DNA of 59,297 nucleotides from Anaerolineae bacterium (GTDB lineage Bacteria; Chloroflexota; Anaerolineae; 4572-78; J111). The stretch lies in the NCBI GenBank assembly GCA_023151115.1, contig JAKLJP010000045.1, positions 1 through 59,297 on the forward strand. The letters run 5' to 3'. The notes beneath the pieces are model-generated. The model did no database searches and was not told the DNA's origin. It saw only the letters and a list, made by a program, of their open reading frames with translations. The position numbers were made by a program, and so were the translations under genes. The number at the start of each line of letters is the position of its first letter. Within the stretch, counting starts at the first letter, position 1. Shown here one piece after another: positions 6,608-14,257 of the stretch.

Positions 6608-7597
6608 ATGCCTGATTTAAAACAGAAATTAGCCGAGCCGGGCGTCATCATCCTAGATGGAGCAACCGGCACCCAACTACAAAAGATGGGACTGCCGGCG
6701 GGGATGGCCCCGGAATTGTGGAACCTGCACAACCCCGAGGCGGTCAAAAAGCATTACCAGGCTTACATCGAGGCCGGCTCCGACGCCATTTTAACCAACT
6801 CCTTTGGGGGGACGCGCCCCCGCCTGGATATGGAAGGCAGCGGCCACCTGACCCACCAAATCAATGTCGCAGCGGCCCGGTTGGCCCGTGAGGTGGCCGG
6901 GGATAGGGTGCTGGTGCTGGGTTCTATCGGGCCGACCGGCATGCTGATGGAGCCGATGGGCGAACTGACCTATGAAAAAGCGGTGGAATTTTTTGCCGAG
7001 CAGGCCGCCGGGCTGGCCGAAGGCGGCGCAGATGGTATCCACATTGAGACCATGAGTGATTTAAGCGAGGCCAAAGCCGCCATCGAGGGCGCGCAGCGGG
7101 CGACGACTCTACCCGTTACCGTAACTATGAGTTTCGACATGCATGGCCGGACGATGATGGGCGTCCGCCCCGAAGAAGCGGTGCGCGAGTTGTGGGCCAT
7201 GCATGTGCTGGCGGTTGGGGTCAACTGCGGGCGGACGCTGGACGAGAATTTGGTGGCCGTCACGGCCATGCGCCAGGCCGCCCCCAACGTGACTCTCATC
7301 GCCAAACCGAATGCCGGGCTGCCACGCATGGAAGGCATGGTTGAAGCGGTTTATGATGTCACCCCGGAGATTATGGCCGACTATGCTTTGAAATTTGGGG
7401 CGCAGGGGGTCAAAATGCTGGGCGGCTGCTGCGGCAGCAACCCCAGCCATATCAGGGCAATCAAGGCTGCCCTGCAAGGTTTCGAGCCGCCGGCCCTGGT
7501 TGAAGTGGCGGTGGCTGAGATGGCAACGCCCGTGGCCGTCAACGGCAATGATCGAGAGGAGCGCCGCCGCCGGCGGATGCGGATTTGTGAAGGTTAA
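6608..7597 (+). CDS. Homocysteine S-methyltransferase family protein
   Basis: The 329-residue TIM barrel starts with ILDGATGTQLQKMGLP and GSDAILTNSFGG, hallmarks of the zinc-dependent homocysteine methyltransferase domain (BHMT, MmuM, N-terminus of MetH). The three zinc ligands are visible: Cys207 in GVNCG and Cys274-Cys275 in GGCCGS. It lacks the folate, cobalamin and activation domains of MetH, so it is a stand-alone enzyme, with a methyl donor that cannot be told from sequence (S-methylmethionine, betaine or a methylated corrinoid protein). The last 30 residues are Arg-rich (REERRRRRMR) and unusual for the family. A GGAAAGAG lies 9 bases before the start. A strong terminator follows. Confidence 0.9.
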   Translation: MPDLKQKLAEPGVIILDGATGTQLQKMGLPAGMAPELWNLHNPEAVKKHYQAYIEAGSDAILTNSFGGTRPRLDMEGSGHLTHQINVAAARLAREVAGDRVLVLGSIGPTGMLMEPMGELTYEKAVEFFAEQAAGLAEGGADGIHIETMSDLSEAKAAIEGAQRATTLPVTVTMSFDMHGRTMMGVRPEEAVRELWAMHVLAVGVNCGRTLDENLVAVTAMRQAAPNVTLIAKPNAGLPRMEGMVEAVYDVTPEIMADYALKFGAQGVKMLGGCCGSNPSHIRAIKAALQGFEPPALVEVAVAEMATPVAVNGNDREERRRRRMRICEG

Positions 7598-7617
7598 TCG
7601 TTAACCAGAGATTTGAG

Positions 7618-7656
7618 CCGGGAGGGTGAGATTTTTACCCTCCCGGTTTTATTTTT
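7618..7656 (+). terminator. Intrinsic terminator of the homocysteine methyltransferase gene
   Basis: CCGGGAGGGT (7618-7627) pairs perfectly with ACCCTCCCGG (7637-7646) across a 9-base loop, followed by TTTTATTTTT (7647-7656). It begins 20 bases after the stop codon and also faces the convergent DUF445 gene. Confidence 0.9.
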
Positions 7657-7747
7657 ACCACTGCTTGAGCAGTTTAGAAACCATCCCCCGTCTACTGTCT
7701 ACCGTCTACAGTTTTATTTTTACCACTGTCTGAGCAAAATAGAGACC
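7646..7747. repeat. Imperfect 37-bp direct repeat around heptamer units at the DUF445 3' end
   Basis: GTTTTATTTTTACCACTG begins both 7646-7682 and 7711-7747; the two 37-base copies match at about 30 positions. The second is the 3' end of the DUF445 gene (coding VSILLRQW-stop on the minus strand), and the first would code VSKLLKQW-stop. Between them lie three heptamers (TCTACTG, TCTACCG, TCTACAG). The gene end has thus been partly duplicated. Confidence 0.7.
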
Positions 7748-8970
7748 GTATAAATAACTAACCCCGCCAGCCCGCCGATGATTGTCCCGTTGATGCGGAT
7801 AAACTGGAGATCTCGGCCCACCTCCGTCTCGATTTTGTTGGTGATGGTATCGGGGTTCCACTTGTTAATCGTGTTGGAGATCAGGCTCTCGACTTCGTGG
7901 CCGTAAGTTTGAATCAGGTAAACGACTATCTTGCGCAGCCAGTGGTCAATCTTTTCATACAAAACGGGGTTGTCCTGGATCGTTTCGCCAGATTTGACCA
8001 GCATTTGTTGGAGCGAGCGACGCACCGCCGAGTCAGAATCGGCGCTGTGGGCAATTAGCGCAGCTTTGAGATCGGCCCACAACGAGGCCGAGAACTGCTG
8101 CACCACCGGCTGCTGCAACAATTCCTCTTTAAGGGTTTGTTCCCGCGCTTGCAGCTCGGCCGAGGTTTTTAAGTCTTCAATCAGATGAGCAACCGCCGTT
8201 TCAAAATTTCGATAAAGCGGGTGTTTCGGGTCGGCTTTGACTTCGGCCAACGTGGTATCTACCGAGTGCAAGATGGTCTGGTAGATGCGGCGGTCAACGC
8301 CCCAGACCGAAGCCCACCAGGGTAGTTCCTCGTTGATCTTCTCCAGAATCACGGCTTTATTCTGCTTCAAAAACCCTGAGCCAAACTTAACCAGTTCGGT
8401 TAACACTTCCTGCTGGCGGTTGCCGGCGGTTAAAAGGGCCAGGACATTGCCCAGCAGCGGCGCAAAATGGGTGGAGCGAATTTGAGCTACCAACTGTTTT
8501 TCGATCAGCAGTTGAATATCTTCATCCTTGATCACCTCGATCACTGCGGCCGCACCGGTGGCCAGTTGGTCTGCAATCAGGGCGCTATTGTCCGGCTGGC
8601 CCAACCACTCGGCCACTTTTTTGGTGACTTCCATCGAAGTCAACTTTTCGGCAATAACTTCCTCGGTCAGAAAGTTCTGGCGGACAAAGCGGGCCAGCTT
8701 TTCGCCGATTTCGCGCTTACGGCGGGGGACAATGGCCGTGTGCGGAATCTTCAAACCGAGGGGGTGCCGAAACAAGGCCGTCACCGCAAACCAATCGGCA
8801 ATGGCCCCGACCATGGCCGCTTCGGCGGCAGCACGAATAAAACCAACCCAGCCGTACCATCTCTCCAAGATTGTGGCGATAACAAAAATCACAAAGGCTG
8901 CGGCCAGCAATGAAGTAGCTAATCGCTTCATCTGGAGCAGATCACGCTGTTTTTCCGCGTCTTCTAGCAC
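7720..8970 (-). CDS. DUF445 family membrane protein
   Basis: The product (about 416 residues) matches DUF445 (YjiN-like): an N-terminal membrane helix at roughly 18-35, the AAAEAAMVGAIADWFAVTALFRHPLGLKIPHTAIVP signature broken up over residues 50-85, a long helical middle rich in Lys and Glu, and a C-terminal membrane helix after FIRINGTIIGGLAGLVIYTV. The family is thought to sit in the cell envelope, with no established role. No ATG fits; GTG at 8968-8970 has AGAGGA seven bases before it, while an in-frame TTG at 8983-8985 would place its own start within that site, so GTG is chosen. A copy of its last 37 bases lies just past the stop. Confidence 0.88.
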   Translation of the reverse strand: MLEDAEKQRDLLQMKRLATSLLAAAFVIFVIATILERWYGWVGFIRAAAEAAMVGAIADWFAVTALFRHPLGLKIPHTAIVPRRKREIGEKLARFVRQNFLTEEVIAEKLTSMEVTKKVAEWLGQPDNSALIADQLATGAAAVIEVIKDEDIQLLIEKQLVAQIRSTHFAPLLGNVLALLTAGNRQQEVLTELVKFGSGFLKQNKAVILEKINEELPWWASVWGVDRRIYQTILHSVDTTLAEVKADPKHPLYRNFETAVAHLIEDLKTSAELQAREQTLKEELLQQPVVQQFSASLWADLKAALIAHSADSDSAVRRSLQQMLVKSGETIQDNPVLYEKIDHWLRKIVVYLIQTYGHEVESLISNTINKWNPDTITNKIETEVGRDLQFIRINGTIIGGLAGLVIYTVSILLRQW

Positions 8971-9022
8971 AACACTTCCTCTCAAAAAAATTGCACCCGC
9001 TTAAAATAAAAAATTAAGAAAT

Positions 9023-9055
9023 AAGAAATAAGAAGGTACGCACTTCTTATTTCTT
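9023..9055 (-). terminator. Perfect 13-bp AT-rich hairpin after the amidohydrolase gene
   Basis: AAGAAATAAGAAG (9023-9035) pairs base for base with CTTCTTATTTCTT (9043-9055) over a 7-base loop. It lies 23 bases past the amidohydrolase stop on the minus strand. The stem is A/T-rich, so terminator strength is uncertain. The AAGAAAT words repeat in tandem, like the other repeat hairpins of this window. Confidence 0.5.
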
Positions 9056-9077
9056 AAATTCTTATTTCTACAATGCC

Positions 9078-10421
9078 TCAGCTAGTAGGACGCTTTACCC
9101 TGGCCCACATCTTCTGCGCGCTCTCGTGTACCCGCGCCCGCATAGAACCCAAATCGGCGTCAAGTACTTCGCCGTTGCGCACTCGCCATTCTCCGGCGAC
9201 CATCACATCGCGGACGTGGGTGTGATTGCGCCACAATACCAGTTGGTCATACAAATTATGCAGGGCCGTTGGGGTGGGAAAAAGGGCGTCAATTAATTGC
9301 AAATCGGCCTGATAGCCGGGAGCGAGACGGCCCACATTGTCCCAGCCCAAAGCTCTGGCCCCGCCTTCGGTGGCCAGGTAAAAAACCTCGTCGGCGGGCA
9401 TAACGGTGGTACTTTGCTGGCCGGCTTTATGGATCAGAAACGCGCCGCGCATCACCTCAAAAAAGTCGTTAATGTAGCCGTCGCTGCCCAGGCCCAGGGT
9501 GACGCCTCGTTCCAATAGTTGGGGCACAGGAGCAATGCCGCCGCCAACCTCACAGTTGCTCAAGGGCATGTGTGTCACCCGGATGCCTTTCTCGGCCACA
9601 ATCTGGATTTCCCGTTCCGATAACTGGACACACTGCGAGGCCTGCATGCGCGGGCCGGTTACGCCCAGCTCATCGTAATATTCCAGAGTGCGTTTGCCAA
9701 AATGCTTCAGGGCATACTCCGGCTCAAAAGTAGCTTCGTTGCAGTGCATGTGGACGCTGCAATCCAACTCCTCTCCCAGGGCAAACGCCTGTTTGATGAA
9801 GCCGGCGGAGCAGGTAAAGGTGGTGTGGAAACACATCAGCCCTTCGACCAATGTTTTGGCTGCCCGGCAGCTTTTGACAAACTCGGCATTTTCATGCAGC
9901 CCCACCTGCCCGTTTTCCCGGCTCACCCGCTCGGTGCTTTCAAAGGAGAGAATCCCACGCAATCCGCGTTTTTCAACAACGGCGCGTTGGGCTTCCAGCG
10001 CACCGGGAATGGCAAACGGCGCTTCCAGAATGTCATAAAAACTGGTGATGCCAGAGCGGACCATTTCGGCGCAAACCCAATCGGTGGCCGCGCAAATCAT
10101 CTCGTGGTCAAGCGCATCTTCGACCAGCGGCCACCAAAAATCGTCCAGAAAAGCCCAGCCGCCTCCGCCGGTCTGGTCATCGCTGGGCAGCGGGATGCCG
10201 TGAGCCAGCACCCCATACAGATGAACATGGGCATTGACAAAGCCAGGAGCTAAAACGTGATCGGTCGCATCAACGATAACATCATCGGGATATTTGGCTT
10301 GCAAGTTGGCATTGGGGCCGATATCGGTGATGCGGTCATCCATCACCCGCACCCCCCACTCGGTTTTGGGCGCTTCGCGGGCGCTGGTGATGAGAAAGGA
10401 AGGCAAAATAAGGGTCGGCAT
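9078..10421 (-). CDS. Metal-dependent amidohydrolase (TRZ/ATZ, cytosine deaminase-like)
   Basis: The 447-residue protein has the amidohydrolase layout: an N-terminal beta-sandwich part, then NAHVHLYG with the metal ligands His65 and His67, a later HMHCNEA with the third histidine, HMPLSNCEVGGG, and GSDGYINDF holding the last aspartate. The tail (PGYQADLQLID, HVRDVMVAGEWRVRNGEVLD) rebuilds the small sandwich domain typical of chlorohydrolases and guanine, adenosine or S-adenosylhomocysteine deaminases. The substrate cannot be told; an aminated heterocycle is the family norm. AAGGAGAG eight bases before the ATG supports this start. It diverges from the radical SAM gene across a 233-base control region, but the operators there favour the other side. 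Confidence 0.87.
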   Translation of the reverse strand: MPTLILPSFLITSAREAPKTEWGVRVMDDRITDIGPNANLQAKYPDDVIVDATDHVLAPGFVNAHVHLYGVLAHGIPLPSDDQTGGGGWAFLDDFWWPLVEDALDHEMICAATDWVCAEMVRSGITSFYDILEAPFAIPGALEAQRAVVEKRGLRGILSFESTERVSRENGQVGLHENAEFVKSCRAAKTLVEGLMCFHTTFTCSAGFIKQAFALGEELDCSVHMHCNEATFEPEYALKHFGKRTLEYYDELGVTGPRMQASQCVQLSEREIQIVAEKGIRVTHMPLSNCEVGGGIAPVPQLLERGVTLGLGSDGYINDFFEVMRGAFLIHKAGQQSTTVMPADEVFYLATEGGARALGWDNVGRLAPGYQADLQLIDALFPTPTALHNLYDQLVLWRNHTHVRDVMVAGEWRVRNGEVLDADLGSMRARVHESAQKMWARVKRPTS

Positions 10422-10521
10422 AGTCTCTCCTTGAAATAAAGATGCGATGACTGACGCGAAGAATCGCTTCGCGTCCTCGCCTCACTCTCACTTTACTTGA
10501 TTTTAAAGGACAATGACCCTC

Positions 10522-10550
10522 TTGACAAACTTGGAAATGTCTGATATAGT
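10522..10550 (+). promoter_or_regulatory. Consensus sigma-70 promoter for the HemN-like gene
   Basis: A perfect TTGACA (10522-10527) stands 17 bases before TATAGT (10545-10550), which matches the -10 consensus at five positions. The predicted start is near 10557, giving a leader of about 98 bases before the ATG at 10655. The -10 box overlaps the first TAGTGT operator. Confidence 0.85.
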
Positions 10551-10565
10551 GTAATATATACACTA
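10547..10565. promoter_or_regulatory. Operator copy 1, TAGTGT-N7-ACACTA
   Basis: TAGTGT (10547-10552) and ACACTA (10560-10565) form a palindrome with a 7-base centre (AATATAT); the arms extend to 8 bp counting ATAGTGTA and TACACTAT. It covers the end of the -10 box and the likely start of transcription, a repressor position. The same palindrome with the same spacing recurs at 10613. No regulator gene lies nearby to name the protein. Confidence 0.75.
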
Positions 10566-10569
10566 TCTT

Positions 10570-10602
10570 TTGGCCGTTCAGCCGGCGAGCGGCCAATTTT
10601 TT
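10570..10602 (+). terminator. Leader terminator or attenuator upstream of the HemN-like gene
   Basis: TTGGCCG (10570-10576) pairs with CGGCCAA (10590-10596) over a 13-base loop that holds its own GCCGGC palindrome, and TTTTTT follows (10597-10602). It lies some 13 to 45 bases after the predicted start of transcription and 50 bases before the coding region, so it could stop most transcripts early. No leader peptide or known riboswitch is visible. Confidence 0.65.
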
Positions 10603-10612
10603 CAAAATTACT

Positions 10613-10631
10613 TAGTGTTGTTTTTACACTA
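10613..10631. promoter_or_regulatory. Operator copy 2, TAGTGT-N7-ACACTA
   Basis: TAGTGT (10613-10618) and ACACTA (10626-10631) repeat the first site with identical arms and the same 7-base gap (TGTTTTT-like). The two copies are 66 bases apart, about six helical turns, which would let one oligomer bind both and loop the DNA. It ends 23 bases before the start codon. Confidence 0.75.
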
Positions 10632-10654
10632 TTTATCACGACAGGAGAAAAATT

Positions 10655-12109
10655 ATGAACTGGAATCAGCCTTCAAAAGTGGACCAGCAGGTTTACCCAC
10701 CCCGAGAGATATTCGAGGCCGGATTACGTCATCATCACATTGCCAATACGGCTTACCCAATTAACCACAACTGGACTATGAAACCCTACCGGGTGCGCCG
10801 CCAGGATTTTGAGAAGATCACCGCAGCAGCCTGGGCCGATATTGAAGAGATGGGCTTGTACGTTCATATCCCCTTCTGTCAGGCCCGCTGCAACTTCTGT
10901 GAGTACACCGTGATTAATCCGGCCGATAACGCCCGTTCCGAGGATGGCTATTTCGATTTGCTATTGCAAGAGATGGCTCAGTATCAGAGTTTATTGGTTA
11001 CACGAAAAAGATTAACCGGCTTCGACATCGGCGGGGGAACGCCAGCATTGGCAAAAACCGAAAACATTGCTCGTATCATCGAAGCGGCCAAAGCAGCCTT
11101 TGAATTTGAGCCGGGCATGCAAATCAGTATCGAGACCACGCCTTTAATTGCGGCCCATGAACCGGAGAAGATAGCCGCCTTTCGAGGCATGGGCATCGAG
11201 CGGATCAGCATGGGGGTGCAGGTGACGCAGTTGAGCCTGGCCAAAAAGTTGGGCCGGCAGTACAAGGGTTTTGAAGGTTTGCGCGAGGCCGTCTACAATA
11301 TTCGCGCCGCCGGCTTTCAAAAGTTCAATATTGACCTGATGTACGGCTTTGCCGGGCAGTCGGTGGCGGATTGGCGCGACAGCGTTGAGAAAGGGATCGA
11401 ACTGGAGGCTGATTACATCACCCTGTACCGGATGCGCTACAAGGGCACCGGCTTGCAGGCCCAGGCCAACCGGGTCTCCAAAGAAGTTGTCACCGAGATG
11501 GCGGCGACCGCCAATCACCTGCTTCACCAGGCCGGCTATGTCGCCCCGCCCGGCAAAAATACCTACAGCCGCCTGCCCGATGATGTCGGCACCAGTGATT
11601 ATCTGACCAACCGGGTGGTCAAAGGGACGCCTTATCTGGGGCTGGGGCTGGGGGCGCAGTCGCTCAGCCACAACACCCTGGCTTACAACCGGGGGGCCGG
11701 GCCGAAGAGCATCGCCCCTTATGAAAAAGAGGTGCGGGCGGGCCGCCTGCCGGTTCAGGATTTATACAATATGGCGCTGCCGGTCAGTATGGCTAAATTC
11801 ATTTCTGTCTCTTTCTACTTCGGCGAAATCAATCGAACTTACTTTACGCAGAAGTTCGGCTCAACCCTGGAGTCGCAATTTCCCGCCGAGGTTGAGTTTG
11901 TGCTGGCTGAGGGTCTGATGGAATACCGGGGCGACTGCCTGAGCCTGACGCCGCAGGGAGCCAAAGTTTACAACGGCGTGATTGCCCTTTTTTATGCCCC
12001 GGCGGTCAAACTGCACCTGCTGCAACGCCCGGTTGATCTGAGCGAGCGCATGCCGGCTCAGTTGCAGCGAGAGTTACGGCGGAGTTTTGAGATCAAGTTG
12101 GCGGCATAA
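10655..12109 (+). CDS. HemN/HemW-like radical SAM protein (coproporphyrinogen III oxidase family)
   Basis: The 484-residue protein carries LYVHIPFCQARCNFCEY, giving the iron-sulfur cysteines at 75, 79 and 82 in the CX3CX2C pattern, then FDIGGGTPALA (SAM-binding glycines), SIETTP, RISMGVQ and FNIDLMYGFAGQS, all in the order found in HemN, HemW and HutW. A C-terminal HemN-type domain follows at about 370-470. The 65-residue N-terminal extension is longer than in HemW. It may be an anaerobic coproporphyrinogen dehydrogenase, a HemW-type haem chaperone or a related enzyme; the CEYTVI ending of the cluster motif differs from the usual CDF/CSY. AGGAGAAAA just before the ATG fixes the start. It is under the double-operator promoter and 95 bases ahead of a second radical SAM gene. 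Confidence 0.85.
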   Translation: MNWNQPSKVDQQVYPPREIFEAGLRHHHIANTAYPINHNWTMKPYRVRRQDFEKITAAAWADIEEMGLYVHIPFCQARCNFCEYTVINPADNARSEDGYFDLLLQEMAQYQSLLVTRKRLTGFDIGGGTPALAKTENIARIIEAAKAAFEFEPGMQISIETTPLIAAHEPEKIAAFRGMGIERISMGVQVTQLSLAKKLGRQYKGFEGLREAVYNIRAAGFQKFNIDLMYGFAGQSVADWRDSVEKGIELEADYITLYRMRYKGTGLQAQANRVSKEVVTEMAATANHLLHQAGYVAPPGKNTYSRLPDDVGTSDYLTNRVVKGTPYLGLGLGAQSLSHNTLAYNRGAGPKSIAPYEKEVRAGRLPVQDLYNMALPVSMAKFISVSFYFGEINRTYFTQKFGSTLESQFPAEVEFVLAEGLMEYRGDCLSLTPQGAKVYNGVIALFYAPAVKLHLLQRPVDLSERMPAQLQRELRRSFEIKLAA

Positions 12110-12110
12110 A

Positions 12111-12185
12111 AGCAGCAGGGGAGCGGGGGCGCAGAGGGGCAGAGGCGAATTTTCTCCCTTGCTCCCCCGCCCCTCCGCTCCCTTG
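12111..12185. repeat. GC-rich repeat hairpin between the two radical SAM genes
   Basis: A purine-rich run of AGCAGGGGAGCGGGG type is followed, after the spacer GCGAATTTTC, by its complement in words such as TGCTCCCCCGCCCCTCCGC. Transcribed, the block folds into one long hairpin. It is the same design as the blocks at 13015, 18708 and 20613, with a different word. Confidence 0.6.
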
Positions 12186-12204
12186 CCGTAGAAAAGGGAC
12201 ACTG

Positions 12205-13032
12205 ATGAACCAATACGACTTCGCCAACATCCTCTTTGCCGGGCCGTGCAATTTGCGCTGTCCGTACTGCATTGGGCAGCAGGTCAACCCGGCGCTAAAC
12301 CGGAATAATTTGAATGAGTTTCCACTGCGGAATTTGGATCGGTTTGTGGAACTCATCAAGCAGCATCGGGTGACGGAAATAGTTTTTACGGGTACAACCA
12401 CCGATCCCCAGCTTTACCGCCACGAGGCGAGGTTGTTGCAATGGCTGCGAGAACACCTGCCATCCTATCCTACTTCCTATATGGACAAGTATGACTCCCT
12501 CCCCGGCCCTTCCCCTAAGAGGGGGAGGGAGCAGATGCGCTACTCGCTGCACACCAACGGCCAACTGGCCCTGCGCAAGATGGACGTTTTCAACCAGTAT
12601 GATCGGGTCTGTATTTCCTTCCCGTCTTTCAAGCCGGATACCTATCAGAAACTGATGGGGTCGTCCCGCATGCCGGATTTGGCCGAAATTATGCGGCAAG
12701 CGGTTGTGCCGGTCAAAATCTCCTGCGTGCTGACCGAACACAACAACCGCGAATTGATCGAGTTTTTGGATCGGTGCGGCGCTATTGGCATCAAGCGAGT
12801 AGTGCTGCGCCAGTTGTACGGTGATAATAGCTTGTGGACTCTGCCAGAGCAGCTCATCCCTTGTTCGGTTTACCGGGGCAACCCGGTTTACAGCTATCAT
12901 GGGATGGAAGTCACCTTCTGGCGTTTCGACCAGACCACCAGCACCTCGCTCAACCTCTTCAGCAACGGCGCCATCAGCCCCCATTATTTGTTGACCCAAG
13001 CAGGGGAGAAGACAGAAGACGGTAGATGGTAG
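12205..13032 (+). CDS. Radical SAM domain protein
   Basis: The 275-residue protein starts NQYDFANILFAGPCNLRCPYCIG, with cluster cysteines at 15, 19 and 22. EIVFTGTTTDPQLY follows at the SAM-binding GGE position, and then SLHTNGQLA and KISCVLTEHNN, the later strands of a partial TIM barrel. No auxiliary cluster or RiPP-type domain is clear, so the substrate is unknown. Two oddities are visible. The segment YDSLPGPSPKRGREQ (about 98-112) is encoded by a GC-rich palindrome that looks inserted in frame. The last residues (EKTEDGRW) are encoded by heptamer repeats, so the original C-terminus was probably replaced. AAAGGGA before the ATG supports the start. It is probably co-transcribed with the HemN-like gene. 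Confidence 0.82.
   Translation: MNQYDFANILFAGPCNLRCPYCIGQQVNPALNRNNLNEFPLRNLDRFVELIKQHRVTEIVFTGTTTDPQLYRHEARLLQWLREHLPSYPTSYMDKYDSLPGPSPKRGREQMRYSLHTNGQLALRKMDVFNQYDRVCISFPSFKPDTYQKLMGSSRMPDLAEIMRQAVVPVKISCVLTEHNNRELIEFLDRCGAIGIKRVVLRQLYGDNSLWTLPEQLIPCSVYRGNPVYSYHGMEVTFWRFDQTTSTSLNLFSNGAISPHYLLTQAGEKTEDGRW
12495..12531. repeat. Palindromic insert inside the radical SAM gene
   Basis: CTCCCTCCCC (12495-12504) pairs perfectly with GGGGAGGGAG (12522-12531). The block adds about 12 codons (LPGPSPKRGRE) without breaking the frame, in a loop between the expected barrel strands. Nothing of this composition is found in the rest of the gene. Confidence 0.6.
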
Positions 13033-13120
13033 ATGGTAGATAGAGAAATACTATCTTCTATCCTCCATTCTCTATCCTCTATCCTCCATTCTCTATCCTC
13101 CATCTTCTATCCTCTCTCCT
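13015..13120. repeat. Heptamer repeat array spanning the radical SAM stop codon
   Basis: AGATGGT units (13022-13042) are followed by a short spacer and then many CTATCCT and CCATTCT units up to 13120. The two halves are complementary, so the array can fold back. The first half supplies the last codons and the stop of the radical SAM gene. Confidence 0.75.
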
Positions 13121-13124
13121 CTTG

Positions 13125-13133
13125 TGCTATAAT
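13125..13133 (+). promoter_or_regulatory. Extended -10 promoter of the solute-binding gene pair
   Basis: TGCTATAAT (13125-13133) is a perfect -10 box with the TG extension. No -35 box is seen because the heptamer array occupies that place; extended -10 promoters can work without one. Transcription would start near 13140, 30 bases before the ATG. Confidence 0.5.
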
Positions 13134-13170
13134 TAACATTGTCTGACCTCACTCCGTAAAGGACTCATAG

Positions 13171-14160
13171 ATGCAACAAAACAAAGCCCTCTTTTTTGGC
13201 ATCATTGGTCTGGCTGTGTTGATTGTAGCTGGATTGATTGCCGCCCGTTTTTTCCTGGCCGATCAGATTGAACTGCCCACCCTCACTGAGAAAGTCTCTA
13301 TCCGGGTGGTAGCGGCTCCGGCCATTGAAACATGGGCCAGGCAGGCCGCCGGCGCCTTCAATCAAAAGAATCCCAATACCCAGGTAGAAATTATCCGGGC
13401 CGATGGTTTGATCCCTGAAGCTCAATTCCGCGCCGATCCGCAAAATCCTCCGGCGGCGTGGCTGGCTGAAGCCACTTTCATGGTCGAGTTAGCCCGCAAC
13501 CGGGGCTTATCGTTTCAGGACGCCCAATCGGTTGCCAACAGCGGGTTGACCTGGGGCGCATTCAAAGCGAAGCAGGACGAGTTCAATCAAACCTACGGCG
13601 GTCTGAATTGGACGGGTCTGTACGCCAAAGCAACCAGTCCGGAGGATGGCCTAAATTTTGTCATCGCTTCACCCAGCAACTCCGCCGAGGGGCTGGCGGC
13701 GCTTATTTCGGCCACGGCGGCTCACCTCAACAAAGATAGTTTGTCCGGCAGTGATGTCAGCCAGGCCGATGCGTGGTTAAGCGAACTATTCAATATCAAC
13801 GCCAAAACGCCCGCTACCCCGGCCGACAACTTTGCGACCATGCGGGTTTCGGCGGGCGACGCGGGTTTACTGAGTCTGGCTTCGTGGCGGCGAGTTCGGC
13901 TGACCGAGAACCCCGATTTTGTCACCTCACCGGCCCAACCGCCGGTCAACCTGGATTATCCGCTGGCTGTTTTCGGCCAGGCCAGTCCGGCGGCGCAGCA
14001 GGCTGCCACCGCCTTTCGCGCTTTTCTGCTCGACGCAGGTCAGCAAAATACTTTGAACACTGTTTTCCTTGATCCGGCCAGCACTGCTTCACCCGGCGTC
14101 CAGGCTGACGGTGATGCCGTCCAACGGCTGCTCGATTTGGCGGGACGGGTATTGCCATAA
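13171..14160 (+). CDS. Membrane-anchored solute-binding-like protein
   Basis: The 329-residue protein begins with one membrane helix (LFFGIIGLAVLIVAGLIAARFFL, about 8-30) that reads as an uncleaved signal anchor. The outer part starts KVSIRVVAAPAIETWARQAAGAFNQKNPNTQVEII, the usual first lobe of extracellular solute-binding proteins, with AAWLAEATFMVELA and NFVIASPSNSAEGLAAL further on. It has no lipobox. The length fits a single binding-protein domain. It is followed 97 bases later by a second, lipid-anchored binding protein with a vWA domain, and no permease or ATPase gene is near, so the pair may sense or scaffold rather than import. AAAGGA before the ATG supports the start. Confidence 0.7.
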   Translation: MQQNKALFFGIIGLAVLIVAGLIAARFFLADQIELPTLTEKVSIRVVAAPAIETWARQAAGAFNQKNPNTQVEIIRADGLIPEAQFRADPQNPPAAWLAEATFMVELARNRGLSFQDAQSVANSGLTWGAFKAKQDEFNQTYGGLNWTGLYAKATSPEDGLNFVIASPSNSAEGLAALISATAAHLNKDSLSGSDVSQADAWLSELFNINAKTPATPADNFATMRVSAGDAGLLSLASWRRVRLTENPDFVTSPAQPPVNLDYPLAVFGQASPAAQQAATAFRAFLLDAGQQNTLNTVFLDPASTASPGVQADGDAVQRLLDLAGRVLP

Positions 14161-14257
14161 ACCAAGAAAATCTTATTCAATTCGTGTTGCGGCTTGTGTA
14201 ACGCAAACGGAACACGCAAGACGCAACAGGTATTTAACGTTTCTGTGGAGGATGAGA

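Noticed and set aside
9702..10253. 183-residue plus-strand open frame
   Set aside because: It lies wholly opposite the amidohydrolase, has no family features and arises from codon bias.
10547..10565. NrdR box
   Set aside because: NrdR sites start ACAC and end GTGT; this palindrome has the reverse order and controls no ribonucleotide reductase gene.
13015..13120. Possible CRISPR array
   Set aside because: Units are only about 7 bases, without unique spacers of constant length, and no cas gene is near.
14069..14257. 63-residue N-terminal extension of the vWA lipoprotein
   Set aside because: It overlaps the previous gene, has no signal peptide, and hides the lipobox start at 14258 that has a good ribosome binding site.
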